Shown here piece by piece: positions 6,890 through 13,576 of a stretch of DNA of 15,161 nt. The notes beneath the pieces were generated by a model. The model did no database searches, was not told the origin of the DNA, and saw only the letters and a program-made list of their open reading frames with translations. This DNA comes from Paralcaligenes sp039935015. Lineage in GTDB: Bacteria > Pseudomonadota > Gammaproteobacteria > Burkholderiales > Burkholderiaceae_B. The stretch covers positions 1-15,161 of the forward strand of contig JBDTLC010000103.1 in assembly GCA_039935015.1 (NCBI GenBank), in the 5' to 3' direction. The translations under genes were made by a program, and so were the position numbers. Position 1 is the stretch's first letter; each line of letters opens with the position of its first letter.

Positions 6890-8094
6890 TAGCTCGTCCT
6901 GGGGCGGATCAGCATGGGTGTAAAGCGCCACAGATACAGCGCGAACGCGACAATCCAGCAAAGTGCGCTCGCCTCCAACAGCCAAAGGCCGGCTACGCTT
7001 GGCCACAAGGCCGCCAAGCGCAGGACGACTGCAGCTAGCACTAGAACGTAGCTGGCGCGCATGCTGCCGTCGAGCGCCAGGGGGCGGCCCAAATGGCCAA
7101 GCGCCGTCCGTGTCACCATGCCGATGATCAGTACCGAGAATCCGCCCAGCGCAATCAGGTGAACGTGGGTAGCGGGCCGCGCGAGTGCGCCTGTTTCCAG
7201 CCCGCTTAAATAGCACGCTGCTACGATCAGGCCCAGGCCTAGTGCGGCGTAGCCGATATAAAGTATCCAGACGAGGGGGGCGGAGCGCACCGCTAGCGGT
7301 TTCCAGGAAAAGAGTTGAAACAGGCTGATGGCACCCACTATGGCCAAGGCCGCCGCCATTAAACGTTCAAACCCCGCCAGGCCACATACGATGGCCAACA
7401 CAGCCAGAGCTAGTTGTACGTGGCCGCTACGCGTCAGCATCGGAATTTTGAGCCCCTGTATTGTGCGCATTGCAAAAAAAGGAATGACGCGGCGGGCGAT
7501 CAACAGTGCAATTACTGCCATGCAGATCAGCCCCAAATTAAAGCGTTGCATGAGCAACGCATAGTCGCCGCCCAGCGCCGCCTGCAGATATAAGGCGTTG
7601 GCCACTCCCAGGCCGAGCATTAGCAATGGAATTCCGTAGTTGCGCCGGCTTTTGGCTTTAAGCACGACGCGCATCAAGGCGACGGCGCAGATCAGGAAAA
7701 AGGCCGACTCGCACACGCACGCCACCCGAAAGCCGATTTCACCGCCGAATAGGTAGCCGATGCGCGCAATAACCCACAACGCACATACTAGCGCCAGCGC
7801 GCGGCCTTTAAGCGGATTGAAGCCCGTCCAGGTGGCGCTGGCGGTCAGCAGAAAGCCGGCAGCGATGGTGGCGATGAAGCCCCACAACATTTCATGGGCA
7901 TGCCAGGCAAGCCCGGACAATGGATGGCCGATTATGGACGGCGCGAAAATCCAGATGGCAATTGAAATCAACGCCCAGCCACAACCCGCAATGTAAAGCG
8001 GGCGGAATCCGAGGCCGAAAAAGGCGTTTAGTTGCGGACTGGGCCGGTGTGCCGGGGCGGCCTGTTCTTCGATATGTAAAATTTGACTAGCCAT
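6889..8094 (-). CDS. nnrS: NnrS, nitric-oxide-response membrane haem-copper protein
   Basis: A 401-residue, very hydrophobic protein with about twelve membrane helices, the length usual for NnrS. The family opening is clear: FFGLGFRPLYIAGCGWAL, followed by LAWHAHEMLWGFIATIAAGFLLTASATWTGF, whose histidines are likely haem/copper ligands. Other conserved blocks are IARRVIPFFAMRTIQG, THVHLIALGGFSVLIIGMVTRTALGHLGRPL and the closing helices. NnrS proteins lower nitric-oxide stress and are found with denitrification or NO-detoxification genes under NsrR or NnrR control; the exact chemistry is not settled. The ATG at 8094 has GGAGA 7 bp upstream and overlaps the end of the haemoglobin gene by 8 bp. 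At the other end its TAA overlaps the nsrR ATG. A TTG 6 bp earlier was not chosen. Confidence 0.93.
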   Translation of the reverse strand: MASQILHIEEQAAPAHRPSPQLNAFFGLGFRPLYIAGCGWALISIAIWIFAPSIIGHPLSGLAWHAHEMLWGFIATIAAGFLLTASATWTGFNPLKGRALALVCALWVIARIGYLFGGEIGFRVACVCESAFFLICAVALMRVVLKAKSRRNYGIPLLMLGLGVANALYLQAALGGDYALLMQRFNLGLICMAVIALLIARRVIPFFAMRTIQGLKIPMLTRSGHVQLALAVLAIVCGLAGFERLMAAALAIVGAISLFQLFSWKPLAVRSAPLVWILYIGYAALGLGLIVAACYLSGLETGALARPATHVHLIALGGFSVLIIGMVTRTALGHLGRPLALDGSMRASYVLVLAAVVLRLAALWPSVAGLWLLEASALCWIVAFALYLWRFTPMLIRPRTS

Positions 8095-8491
8095 TAACAA
8101 TCTCCAGGGGCGCGCGGTCGGGTTCGTGATTAAGCTGGTATCCGTACCAGAGACTGCGTGCTATGCGTTGGGCGTATTCTTCTGCGCGTTGCGCCAACAG
8201 CCGGTTGGGCAACGCTTCAGTAGTTTGGTGGAACAGCGCGAGCCATTGCTGGAACAGGGTAGCTTCCAGCCCTGGCAGGGCGATATGAGTGGGCATGGGA
8301 GAGCCGCGATAAGTACCCGCGCCTAACAGCAGCGATGACCAGAAGCGCACCATCTTGGCCAGATGCGCATCCCAGTCTTCGACGTGTTTGTCGAATACGG
8401 GCCCAAGCAGGTCGTCAGCGCGCACCTGATCGTAGAACCCGTAGACTAGAGTAACGATTTCTTCTTCAGTGCATAGTTCGCGGGGCGCCAT
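8087..8491 (-). CDS. Group III truncated haemoglobin
   Basis: A 134-residue haem protein of the group III (P-type) truncated globins, related to Campylobacter Ctb, which help cells cope with nitric oxide and reactive nitrogen. Diagnostic stretches are EEEIVTLVYGFYDQVRADDLLGPVFD (10-34), where Y20 fits the distal B10 tyrosine, VRFWSSLLLG (48-57), and YRGSPMPTHIAL (61-72), where H69 fits the proximal haem ligand. I chose the ATG at 8491 because it has GGAG 7 bp upstream and gives the normal family length. An in-frame ATG at 8563 would add 24 low-complexity residues, lacks a ribosome binding site and would start within 2 bp of the NsrR operator, inside the likely leader. It is the first gene of the operon with nnrS and nsrR. 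Confidence 0.9.
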   Translation of the reverse strand: MAPRELCTEEEIVTLVYGFYDQVRADDLLGPVFDKHVEDWDAHLAKMVRFWSSLLLGAGTYRGSPMPTHIALPGLEATLFQQWLALFHQTTEALPNRLLAQRAEEYAQRIARSLWYGYQLNHEPDRAPLEIVNG

Positions 8492-8564
8492 GGGATACTC
8501 CGGTGAGGCTGGGTTGGCCGTTGCCGGCAATGGGCAGGCATCGATGGATGGCCTGTTTGTCATA

Positions 8565-8587
8565 AAGATATATATAGTATGTATCTT
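8565..8587. promoter_or_regulatory. NsrR operator
   Basis: An 11-1-11 inverted repeat: left half AAGATATATAT, central A, right half GTATGTATCTT. The halves match at 9 of 11 positions when one is reversed and complemented. This is the length, spacing and AAGAT...ATCTT core of the known NsrR consensus. It lies 73 bp upstream of the haemoglobin start codon, and an NsrR gene closes the same operon, so negative autoregulation relieved by nitric oxide is the straightforward reading. Confidence 0.85.
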
Positions 8588-8611
8588 AATAAAAAGGTTT
8601 GCTTGCGTCAA
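8583..8611 (-). promoter_or_regulatory. Sigma70-type promoter of the haemoglobin-nnrS-nsrR operon
   Basis: Reading the minus strand, TTGACG (8611-8606) is followed after exactly 17 bp by TAAGAT (8588-8583). The -10 shares bases with one arm of the NsrR operator, so a bound repressor would block RNA polymerase. A leader of roughly 80-90 bases before the ATG at 8491 follows from this placement. Confidence 0.7.
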
Positions 8612-8684
8612 ACAGTTAGGTCGAAATGCGGTATTAATGAGGTTAATTGGTGACAAAAACCGCGGCGCGCATCGATGCTGCGGC

Positions 8685-8713
8685 TGTCGCGGTCGGCCTT
8701 GCCGTGCTATAAA
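8685..8713 (+). promoter_or_regulatory. Possible extended -10 promoter for lgmA
   Basis: TG-C-TATAAA at 8705-8713 is an extended -10 element. The -35 position 17 bp upstream (TGTCGC, 8685-8690) is poor, which is tolerated with an extended -10. It lies about 120 bp before the lgmA start in the divergent gap shared with the NO operon. The remainder of the 341-bp gap (8492-8832) has no open frame worth calling. Confidence 0.4.
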
Positions 8714-8832
8714 TCCCGAATTATGTCTCGCCCCTGGCTTGCTGCGGTTTTGTGCTTGTCTCGTTTAGCGGAGTATTCAAGAATCCTGTTGCGCCGGTGC
8801 TGCCCAAGCGGTCTGCGGTGCTGTAAGAGAAT

Positions 8833-9822
8833 ATGACCTCACCATCCTCCATTAGTTGTGTTGTGCCGTGCCTGAATGAAGAGGCGAATCTGAAGGTTCT
8901 CCTGCCGGGCCTGATTGCGGCGTTGAAAACCTTGTCGCCCGCCTTTGAAATTATTGTGGTCGACGATGGCAGCACAGACGGCACGCCTAATACGCTGGGC
9001 AAGCTGGTGCAGGAGCATCCGCAGGTGGTTTACCTGCAGCTATCGCGCAACTTCGGTAAAGAAGCGGCCCTTAGCGCGGGGCTCGAGGCGTCACGCGGAC
9101 AGGTGGTTGTGTGCATGGATGCCGATTTGCAGCATCCGCCGGCGCTCATATCTACCATGCTTGAACGTTGGCAAGAAGGCGTTGAAATGGTTTATGCGGT
9201 GCGCGCCACGCGCGACGATGAATCCGTATTCAAGCGGCTGGGCACTAAGCTTTTTTACAAGATGATGCGTACTTCCGGTGGCCCCCAAGTGCCTGAAAAT
9301 GCCGGCGACTTTCGCCTCATGGACCGCGCGGTGGTGGATGCCTTATTGATGCTGCCCGAGCGCAATCGCTTCATGAAAGGGCTGTTTGCCTGGGTCGGGT
9401 TTCGCGCCGAGCCAATTTATTACACTCCGCCCGAACGCTTGCACGGCACGACCCGCTTCAAGCCACTCAAGCTGTTTCGCTTTGCCATCGACGGTATCAC
9501 GGCATTTACCACCTGGCCCTTGCGCCTGTTGAGCGTATGCGGCGCCACCCTGTCTTTGATCTCGTTTGCTTACGGCTTATATGTGGTGATTAACCATTGG
9601 CTGTATGGCGATCCGGTTCAAGGCTGGACCACGCTGATCACCGTCGTGCTGTTTTTCGCAGGAGTCAACCTGTTGTCCATCGGAGTGCTGGGTGAGTACG
9701 TGGCTCGTATTTTTGGCGAGGTCAAGAATCGCCCTGTTTACCTGCTCAGGCGGCAGGTCGGAACTGGCCTGACTGAGGCCCCGATGGCTTCCGTAGCCAA
9801 GGGGCTTGGGCAACCGCGGTGA
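8833..9822 (+). CDS. lgmA: ArnC/DPM1-like GT2 glycosyltransferase (LgmA-type)
   Basis: The 329-residue protein has a GT-A glycosyltransferase domain: SCVVPCLNEEANL (8-20), the nucleotide-binding DDGSTDG (44-50), and D96-A-D98 in CMDADLQHPP, the metal-binding DxD. Two membrane helices follow at about 228-253 and 268-290, then a cytoplasmic tail. This is the ArnC/GtrB layout, in which a sugar is moved from a UDP-sugar to undecaprenyl phosphate at the cytoplasmic face. In the Bordetella lgm pathway LgmA is assigned the transfer of N-acetylglucosamine to undecaprenyl phosphate, and the neighbours here are the rest of that pathway, so I use that name. GtrB-type transfer of another sugar is the alternative. 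The gene overlaps lgmB as TGATG. The ribosome binding site (AAGAGA) is weak. Confidence 0.85.
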   Translation: MTSPSSISCVVPCLNEEANLKVLLPGLIAALKTLSPAFEIIVVDDGSTDGTPNTLGKLVQEHPQVVYLQLSRNFGKEAALSAGLEASRGQVVVCMDADLQHPPALISTMLERWQEGVEMVYAVRATRDDESVFKRLGTKLFYKMMRTSGGPQVPENAGDFRLMDRAVVDALLMLPERNRFMKGLFAWVGFRAEPIYYTPPERLHGTTRFKPLKLFRFAIDGITAFTTWPLRLLSVCGATLSLISFAYGLYVVINHWLYGDPVQGWTTLITVVLFFAGVNLLSIGVLGEYVARIFGEVKNRPVYLLRRQVGTGLTEAPMASVAKGLGQPR

Positions 9823-11414
9823 TGAAACGTTTTTCTAGTCTGGCATTGCGGCTTCTCGATCTGCGGTCCACTTGGCTCGTAACGGCGATGACTCTGGTCT
9901 GGTTGGCGGCCACGGCCTGGACTAGGCCGTTGATCCTGCCAGACGAAGGTCGTTACGTTGGCGTTGCCTGGGGCATGCTCAAGCTGGGCGACTGGTGGGT
10001 TCCACGCCTTGACGGCTTACCATTTTTTCATAAACCACCCTTGTTTTACTGGATTACCGCCTTATTCATGCAGGTGTTTGGCGCGAACGAGTGGGCCGCG
10101 CGTATGAGCTCCGTGTTGTCGGCTACTTTGATAGTGGGTCTGGCGTTCTGGTTCTTGAAGAAGCACGCGGGACAGCGAGTGGCTATTTTCGCGGCCGTGA
10201 TTTTAGCTACGCAGCCTTTCCTGTTTGGCGCTGCGCAATATGCGAATCTGGATATGATGGTCGCGGCCATGATCAGCGCCACCGTCATCTTGGCCGCACA
10301 GGCCCTGTTTCGTGCCGAACGTGGGGAAACTTATCGTGCAATGTTGGCGCTGGCCTATGGCTTTGCTGGCTTGGGTTTTTTGTCCAAGGGTCTGATCGGC
10401 ATCGTGTTGCCGGGCGGGATCATCTTTTTTTGGCTGGTGGGGCGACGCCGCTTTGATCTGTTGAAGCGTTTGTTTTATTGGCCGGCGATAGGTGTGTTTT
10501 TAGCTGTTTCATTGCCCTGGATGGTCGTCATGCAATGGCGATACTCGGGTTTTTTCGACTATTACATTGTCTATCAGCACTTCAAACGCTTTTTGGAGTC
10601 GGGCTTTAACAACCCGCACCCCTTCTGGTTTTACGTGCCGGTCGTGCTGGTGCTGACCTTGCCGTGGTCTGCGCAACTGTGGCGCCTGGCGCGTTCCGCC
10701 TACTGGACCAACCCAGCCAACGGAGCCTTGCGCGGCCTGATGGTGTCGTGGTTTTTGGTGGTGTTGGTTTTCTTCTCATTGCCCAGTTCCAAGCTGGTCG
10801 GTTATGTTTTGCCTTTGCTTATTCCTATGGCCTTTTTCCTGGCCGAGCCGTTCGCCGCCCGTGTGGAGGGTGAGAATTCTGGCAAGGCACTTAAAACCTA
10901 CACTTGGTATTTGGCGGTTTCGCTCACTATTTGTCTGGCCGCTGTGATGGCTCTGGTAGTGGCGCCGCTACCCAGCTCCAAACCTTTGGCACGTGCCATG
11001 TCGGTGGTATTTACGCCGGCCGACCAGGTCGTGATGCTGGGTCGCTATCGGTACGATCTGGACTTTTACCTGCGTACAGGGCAGGCGTCGTGGGTCGTGT
11101 CGAACTGGGATGACCCGTCTGTCAAGACAGAGGACACCTGGCGCAAGGAACTTTACGATGCCAGCCTGTTCGAGCCCGATGCGACGGTTCGCACGCTGAT
11201 CACACCACAAACTCTGATGTCCAGATTGTGTACGGACCGCCCGCAAGTTTGGTGGTTGCTGGGCGACGAAGAAACTGTCGGTGAATTTCCGTGGGTGGCA
11301 GGTATGGCGGTATATGTCCAGCATGGCAAGTTACGCGTCTGGCGTGTGGCGCCCGGACCGGCCCCTAGCTTTTGCGCCGGAAAGCCCAAAAGCGGCCCAG
11401 AACAAAAGTCATGA
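9822..11414 (+). CDS. lgmB: ArnT-like lipid A aminosugar transferase (LgmB-type)
   Basis: A 530-residue GT-C (GT83) membrane glycosyltransferase. The first periplasmic loop carries ILPDEGRY (39-45), with D41 at the catalytic acid position, and FFHKPPLFYWI (68-78), with K71 matching the conserved HKPP lysine of ArnT. About twelve membrane helices follow and the soluble periplasmic C-terminal domain occupies roughly the last 150 residues. ArnT enzymes move an aminosugar from undecaprenyl phosphate to lipid A phosphates in the periplasm. In Bordetella this enzyme (LgmB) adds glucosamine and lowers the negative charge of lipid A, protecting against cationic peptides. Given lgmA and a deacetylase alongside and no L-Ara4N synthesis genes in the window, glucosamine is the likelier donor sugar. 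Its last 50 bp overlap the 3' end of the GtrA-type gene on the other strand. Confidence 0.87.
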   Translation: MKRFSSLALRLLDLRSTWLVTAMTLVWLAATAWTRPLILPDEGRYVGVAWGMLKLGDWWVPRLDGLPFFHKPPLFYWITALFMQVFGANEWAARMSSVLSATLIVGLAFWFLKKHAGQRVAIFAAVILATQPFLFGAAQYANLDMMVAAMISATVILAAQALFRAERGETYRAMLALAYGFAGLGFLSKGLIGIVLPGGIIFFWLVGRRRFDLLKRLFYWPAIGVFLAVSLPWMVVMQWRYSGFFDYYIVYQHFKRFLESGFNNPHPFWFYVPVVLVLTLPWSAQLWRLARSAYWTNPANGALRGLMVSWFLVVLVFFSLPSSKLVGYVLPLLIPMAFFLAEPFAARVEGENSGKALKTYTWYLAVSLTICLAAVMALVVAPLPSSKPLARAMSVVFTPADQVVMLGRYRYDLDFYLRTGQASWVVSNWDDPSVKTEDTWRKELYDASLFEPDATVRTLITPQTLMSRLCTDRPQVWWLLGDEETVGEFPWVAGMAVYVQHGKLRVWRVAPGPAPSFCAGKPKSGPEQKS

Positions 11415-11754
11415 CGGCGATTACGATTAAAATCAGCGCTAGCAGGATGTCGTAGCGGACGGTCGTGACCCGCAGCAGCCACGCGTAGGCCAATTCATTG
11501 ACGCTGAAACCCAGCGCTGACACCAGGAAAAAACGGCCTGCGGCCTTGGCCATAGGTGCGTGTTGATGCTTGAAGGTAAATTGGAAATGGCCCGCGAACG
11601 AAACGCAGAACGCTACCAGCCATCCGACGAGGTTCGCAACGAGTGGCGCGTAGCCCAGGGCGCTTACCGTTAGCACTGCCACTAGCCAATGGGTCGCGGC
11701 TGCGGCGCAGCCTACGGCCACAAAGCAGGCCAGTTGCCGGATAATCTTTCGCAT
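11365..11754 (-). CDS. lgmD: GtrA-family small membrane protein (probable lipid-sugar flippase, LgmD-type)
   Basis: The 129-residue protein has four membrane helices, the GtrA fold: FVAVGCAAAATHWLVAVLTV, LVANLVGWLVAFCVSFAGHFQF, FFLVSALGFSVNELAYAWLL and ILLALILIVIAVMTFVLGRFWAF, with the closing basic RRKS. GtrA proteins are thought to carry undecaprenyl-linked sugars across the inner membrane. Between LgmA (cytoplasmic loading) and LgmB (periplasmic transfer) such a step is exactly what is missing, so I infer an LgmD role; the exact gene letter should be checked. The ATG at 11754 has GGAAAA about 8 bp upstream and starts on the family motif (IRQLACFVAVG). The gene is on the opposite strand from the other three, converging on lgmB with a 50-bp overlap and diverging from lgmC with 26 bp between start codons. 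Confidence 0.78.
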   Translation of the reverse strand: MRKIIRQLACFVAVGCAAAATHWLVAVLTVSALGYAPLVANLVGWLVAFCVSFAGHFQFTFKHQHAPMAKAAGRFFLVSALGFSVNELAYAWLLRVTTVRYDILLALILIVIAVMTFVLGRFWAFRRKS

Positions 11755-11780
11755 AATGTGTTTTCCAGGGGGCTTTATCA

Positions 11781-12584
11781 GTGGCTGAGGCAAAGAGCAA
11801 AAAAATAATTATCTGCGCCGATGATTTTGGCATGAATTCCAGTATTGATGCGGCCGTCTTGCATTTGGCTGAATTGGGGCGTTTGAACGCCACGAGTTGT
11901 TTGGTCGAGGGGCCGGCTTTCGAGGCGGACGCTGCAGCGCTAAAAAATTCCGGCCTGCAAATGGGTTTGCATCTGAATTTTACGGAAAGTATGGGGCAGC
12001 CGGGCTGGTATCGTCCTGTGTCGCAGCTGATTGTTCAGGCTTGGCTGCGTCGTCTGGATACAAACCTTTTACGCGGTCAAATTGTGCGCCAGCTTGACCG
12101 CTTTGAGCAAACCTTGGCTCAAGCTCCGGATTTTGTCGATGGCCACCAGCATGTACACCAGTTTCCGCAAATTCGCGAGACGCTGCTGGCGGAACTGGAG
12201 CGGCGTTATGCTCAACGGCGGCCATGGCTGCGCTCTACTTGCACGAGGCTTCGGTCGGGTATGCCGGTTGCGTTGCAGGTTAAAGCCAAAATAATCGAGC
12301 TACTGGGGGCGCATCGTTTTGCCCGTCTGGCGGGCCGTTACGGTTTTGTGTTCAACAGCGGTTTTCTGGGAGCCTATGATTTTCGGGGAGGAGAGGCCGC
12401 TTATCAAAATTTGTTGTCGCGGTGGCTGGCGCAGGCCAGAGCGGGCGACGTGCTTATGTGCCATCCGGCCTTGCAGCTAGTGTCCGGCGATGGCCTGGGA
12501 GCGCAGCGCGTAGCCGAGTACCGAGTACTGGCGGGCGATCAGGCGGGCGTCTGGATGACGGAACGGGATTTGACGCTGGTCTGA
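11781..12584 (+). CDS. lgmC: YdjC/ChbG-type carbohydrate deacetylase (LgmC-type)
   Basis: A 267-residue member of the YdjC/ChbG/HpnK deacetylase family. KKIIICADDFGMNSSID (7-23) carries the metal-binding DD (14-15). GLHLNFTES (62-70) provides H64, DGHQHVHQFP (120-129) the main histidine cluster, and LMCHP (225-229) a closing histidine. The enzyme would remove the N-acetyl group from undecaprenyl-phosphate-GlcNAc, making the free aminosugar needed by the ArnT-like LgmB; the coupling to lgmA/lgmB makes this the best reading. Relatives act on chito-oligosaccharides or hopanoid intermediates, which is the alternative. The start is a GTG with AGGGGG about 9 bp upstream; the nearest in-frame ATG would lose the ADDFG motif. 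The start lies only 26 bp from the divergent GtrA start, so its promoter must overlap that gene or be shared. Confidence 0.83.
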   Translation: MAEAKSKKIIICADDFGMNSSIDAAVLHLAELGRLNATSCLVEGPAFEADAAALKNSGLQMGLHLNFTESMGQPGWYRPVSQLIVQAWLRRLDTNLLRGQIVRQLDRFEQTLAQAPDFVDGHQHVHQFPQIRETLLAELERRYAQRRPWLRSTCTRLRSGMPVALQVKAKIIELLGAHRFARLAGRYGFVFNSGFLGAYDFRGGEAAYQNLLSRWLAQARAGDVLMCHPALQLVSGDGLGAQRVAEYRVLAGDQAGVWMTERDLTLV

Positions 12585-12612
12585 CGGTGTAGTGGGACTC
12601 TTTGGGGGAGAT

Positions 12613-12630
12613 GTACCCATTAGGGGTGCC
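12613..12630. repeat. Degenerate REP remnant
   Basis: GTACCC, a short loop and GGGGTGCC form an imperfect copy of the GGCACCC/GGGTGCC palindrome seen at 5975-5993 and 14503-14521; about 14 of 20 aligned bases agree and the GTAG head is missing. It precedes the second large palindrome as the REP array precedes the first. Single degenerate matches of this size can arise by chance, so the call leans on position. Confidence 0.45.
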
Positions 12631-12890
12631 AAGGTGGTTTGTTTCGCGGTTCCTATGAGCGGAACGGCGACGGCGGCTCAGGCGTGCAGGCTCTCCTCGT
12701 CCGGCCCTGGCTTTGCCAGGGCTGCCTGCGTCAAGCACCCGGATTGGGGCGTCGCGCAAACTCGCACTTGACCAGCCCACGGGGCCGGTCAAGTGCTCAA
12801 ACAGTGCGCTCCTTGTTTCCCCAATCCGGGCGCTTGACGCAGCGGACTCAAGTTCGCCCGCCCGCCTGGGCCGGCGTCGCCTTGTGAGTC
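12627..12890. repeat. Large nested palindromic repeat, copy 2
   Basis: The same architecture as the copy at 6009-6290, in the same orientation. Outer arms are GGCGACGGCGGCTCAGGCG (12666-12684) with 12863-12881: 17 Watson-Crick pairs, one G-T and one mismatch. The left hairpin is GCCCTGGC/GCCAGGGC (12704-12711, 12715-12722). Inner 24-bp arms lie at 12726-12749 and 12819-12842 with one mismatch. The tip is CACTTGACC/GGTCAAGTG (12765-12773, 12787-12795) extended by GCCC/GGGC. The tip sequence is unlike that of copy 1 but the hairpin is kept. The element fills most of the gap after lgmC and continues into the 3' end of the GNAT gene. No open frame inside looks like a real gene of its own. Confidence 0.88.
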
Positions 12891-13487
12891 CGGCAATGTC
12901 GTGTCGCCTGCGCCCAGCGCCCGTTGCATGAACACGACGTCGATCCACTGGTTGAATTTGAAACCCGTAGAGGGCTGAGTGCCTACGTGCTTGAAGCCCA
13001 GGCTGCGGTGAAGACCGATGGATTGCAGATTGTTGTTGCCGGCGATCACGGCAATCATCTGCCGCCAAGGTCCTTGGTCGCATCGCGCCAGAAGTTCCGC
13101 CAGCAATGCTTTGCCCACGCCCTTGCCGGCATGGTCAATGGCCATGTAAATGGAGTCTTCCAAGGTAAAACGATAGGCGATGCGGGCACGATAGGCCGAT
13201 GCATAGCTGTAGCCGACGATTTCTTTGTTGATAATCGCTACCAGATAGGGCAGACCTTGCTTTAAAACATGCTCGCGGCGCGACTGCATTTCTTGCACCG
13301 AAGGCGGCGTTTCTTCAAAGGTGGCGGAACTGTGCAGGACGTGAGGGGTGTAAATGGCTTGCACGGCGATCATGTCTTCTGCGGTCGCATCGCGAATTTG
13401 CAGGCTTGCATCGAGTGGGGGAGCAGAGTCGGAAACGCCCGAGATCAGGGCATGCTGGCGACTGGCTGCGTTGGAGCTGTTTTTCAT
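12789..13487 (-). CDS. GNAT-family N-acetyltransferase with repeat-derived C-terminal tail
   Basis: A 232-residue protein whose residues about 28-190 form a GNAT domain of the phosphinothricin/methionine-sulfoximine acetyltransferase type. Visible features are IRDATAEDMIAVQAIYTPHVLHSSATFEE (31-59), the acetyl-CoA loop HAGKGVGKALL (119-129), AGNNNLQSIGLHRSLGFK (149-166) and the terminal strand WIDVVFMQRAL (181-191). These enzymes acetylate small amines with acetyl-CoA in the cytoplasm; the substrate is not determined. The conserved domain ends near residue 191. From about residue 201 the frame runs inside the large palindromic repeat and reads SQGDAGPGGRANLSPLRQAPG and onward, ending at a stop codon supplied by the repeat. 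The first 27 residues are also unlike the family, and a later start is possible. It diverges from the sulfurtransferase gene, 89 bp apart. Confidence 0.85.
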   Translation of the reverse strand: MKNSSNAASRQHALISGVSDSAPPLDASLQIRDATAEDMIAVQAIYTPHVLHSSATFEETPPSVQEMQSRREHVLKQGLPYLVAIINKEIVGYSYASAYRARIAYRFTLEDSIYMAIDHAGKGVGKALLAELLARCDQGPWRQMIAVIAGNNNLQSIGLHRSLGFKHVGTQPSTGFKFNQWIDVVFMQRALGAGDTTLPDSQGDAGPGGRANLSPLRQAPGLGKQGAHCLST

Positions 13488-13515
13488 GAATCGGTCGAGA
13501 ATCAGTTAGGATGTA

Positions 13516-13556
13516 GGCAAAGGTTTGCCATCTATGGTGCAGATTGCTAGTATAAA
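13516..13556 (+). promoter_or_regulatory. Palindrome and extended -10 promoter upstream of the TIGR01244-type gene
   Basis: GGCAAA-GG-TTTGCC (13516-13529) is a perfect 6-bp-arm dyad. Its right arm shares bases with a possible -35 TTGCCA (13525-13530). After 17 bp comes TAGTAT (13548-13553) preceded by TG-C, an extended -10. The arrangement suits repression by a dimeric regulator; no regulator gene nearby identifies it. Confidence 0.45.
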
Positions 13557-13576
13557 TAGTTCTCAAGGAGAAAAAC

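Noticed and set aside
6890..7216. Upstream extension of the nsrR frame into nnrS
   Set aside because: The extension has no Rrf2 similarity and overlaps conserved nnrS coding sequence; the family N-terminus starts exactly at the ATG at 6889.
12454..13083. Long minus-strand open frame of 209 codons across lgmC, the palindrome and the GNAT gene
   Set aside because: It crosses two well-supported genes in other frames and a repeat, and its composition is arginine-rich shadow sequence.
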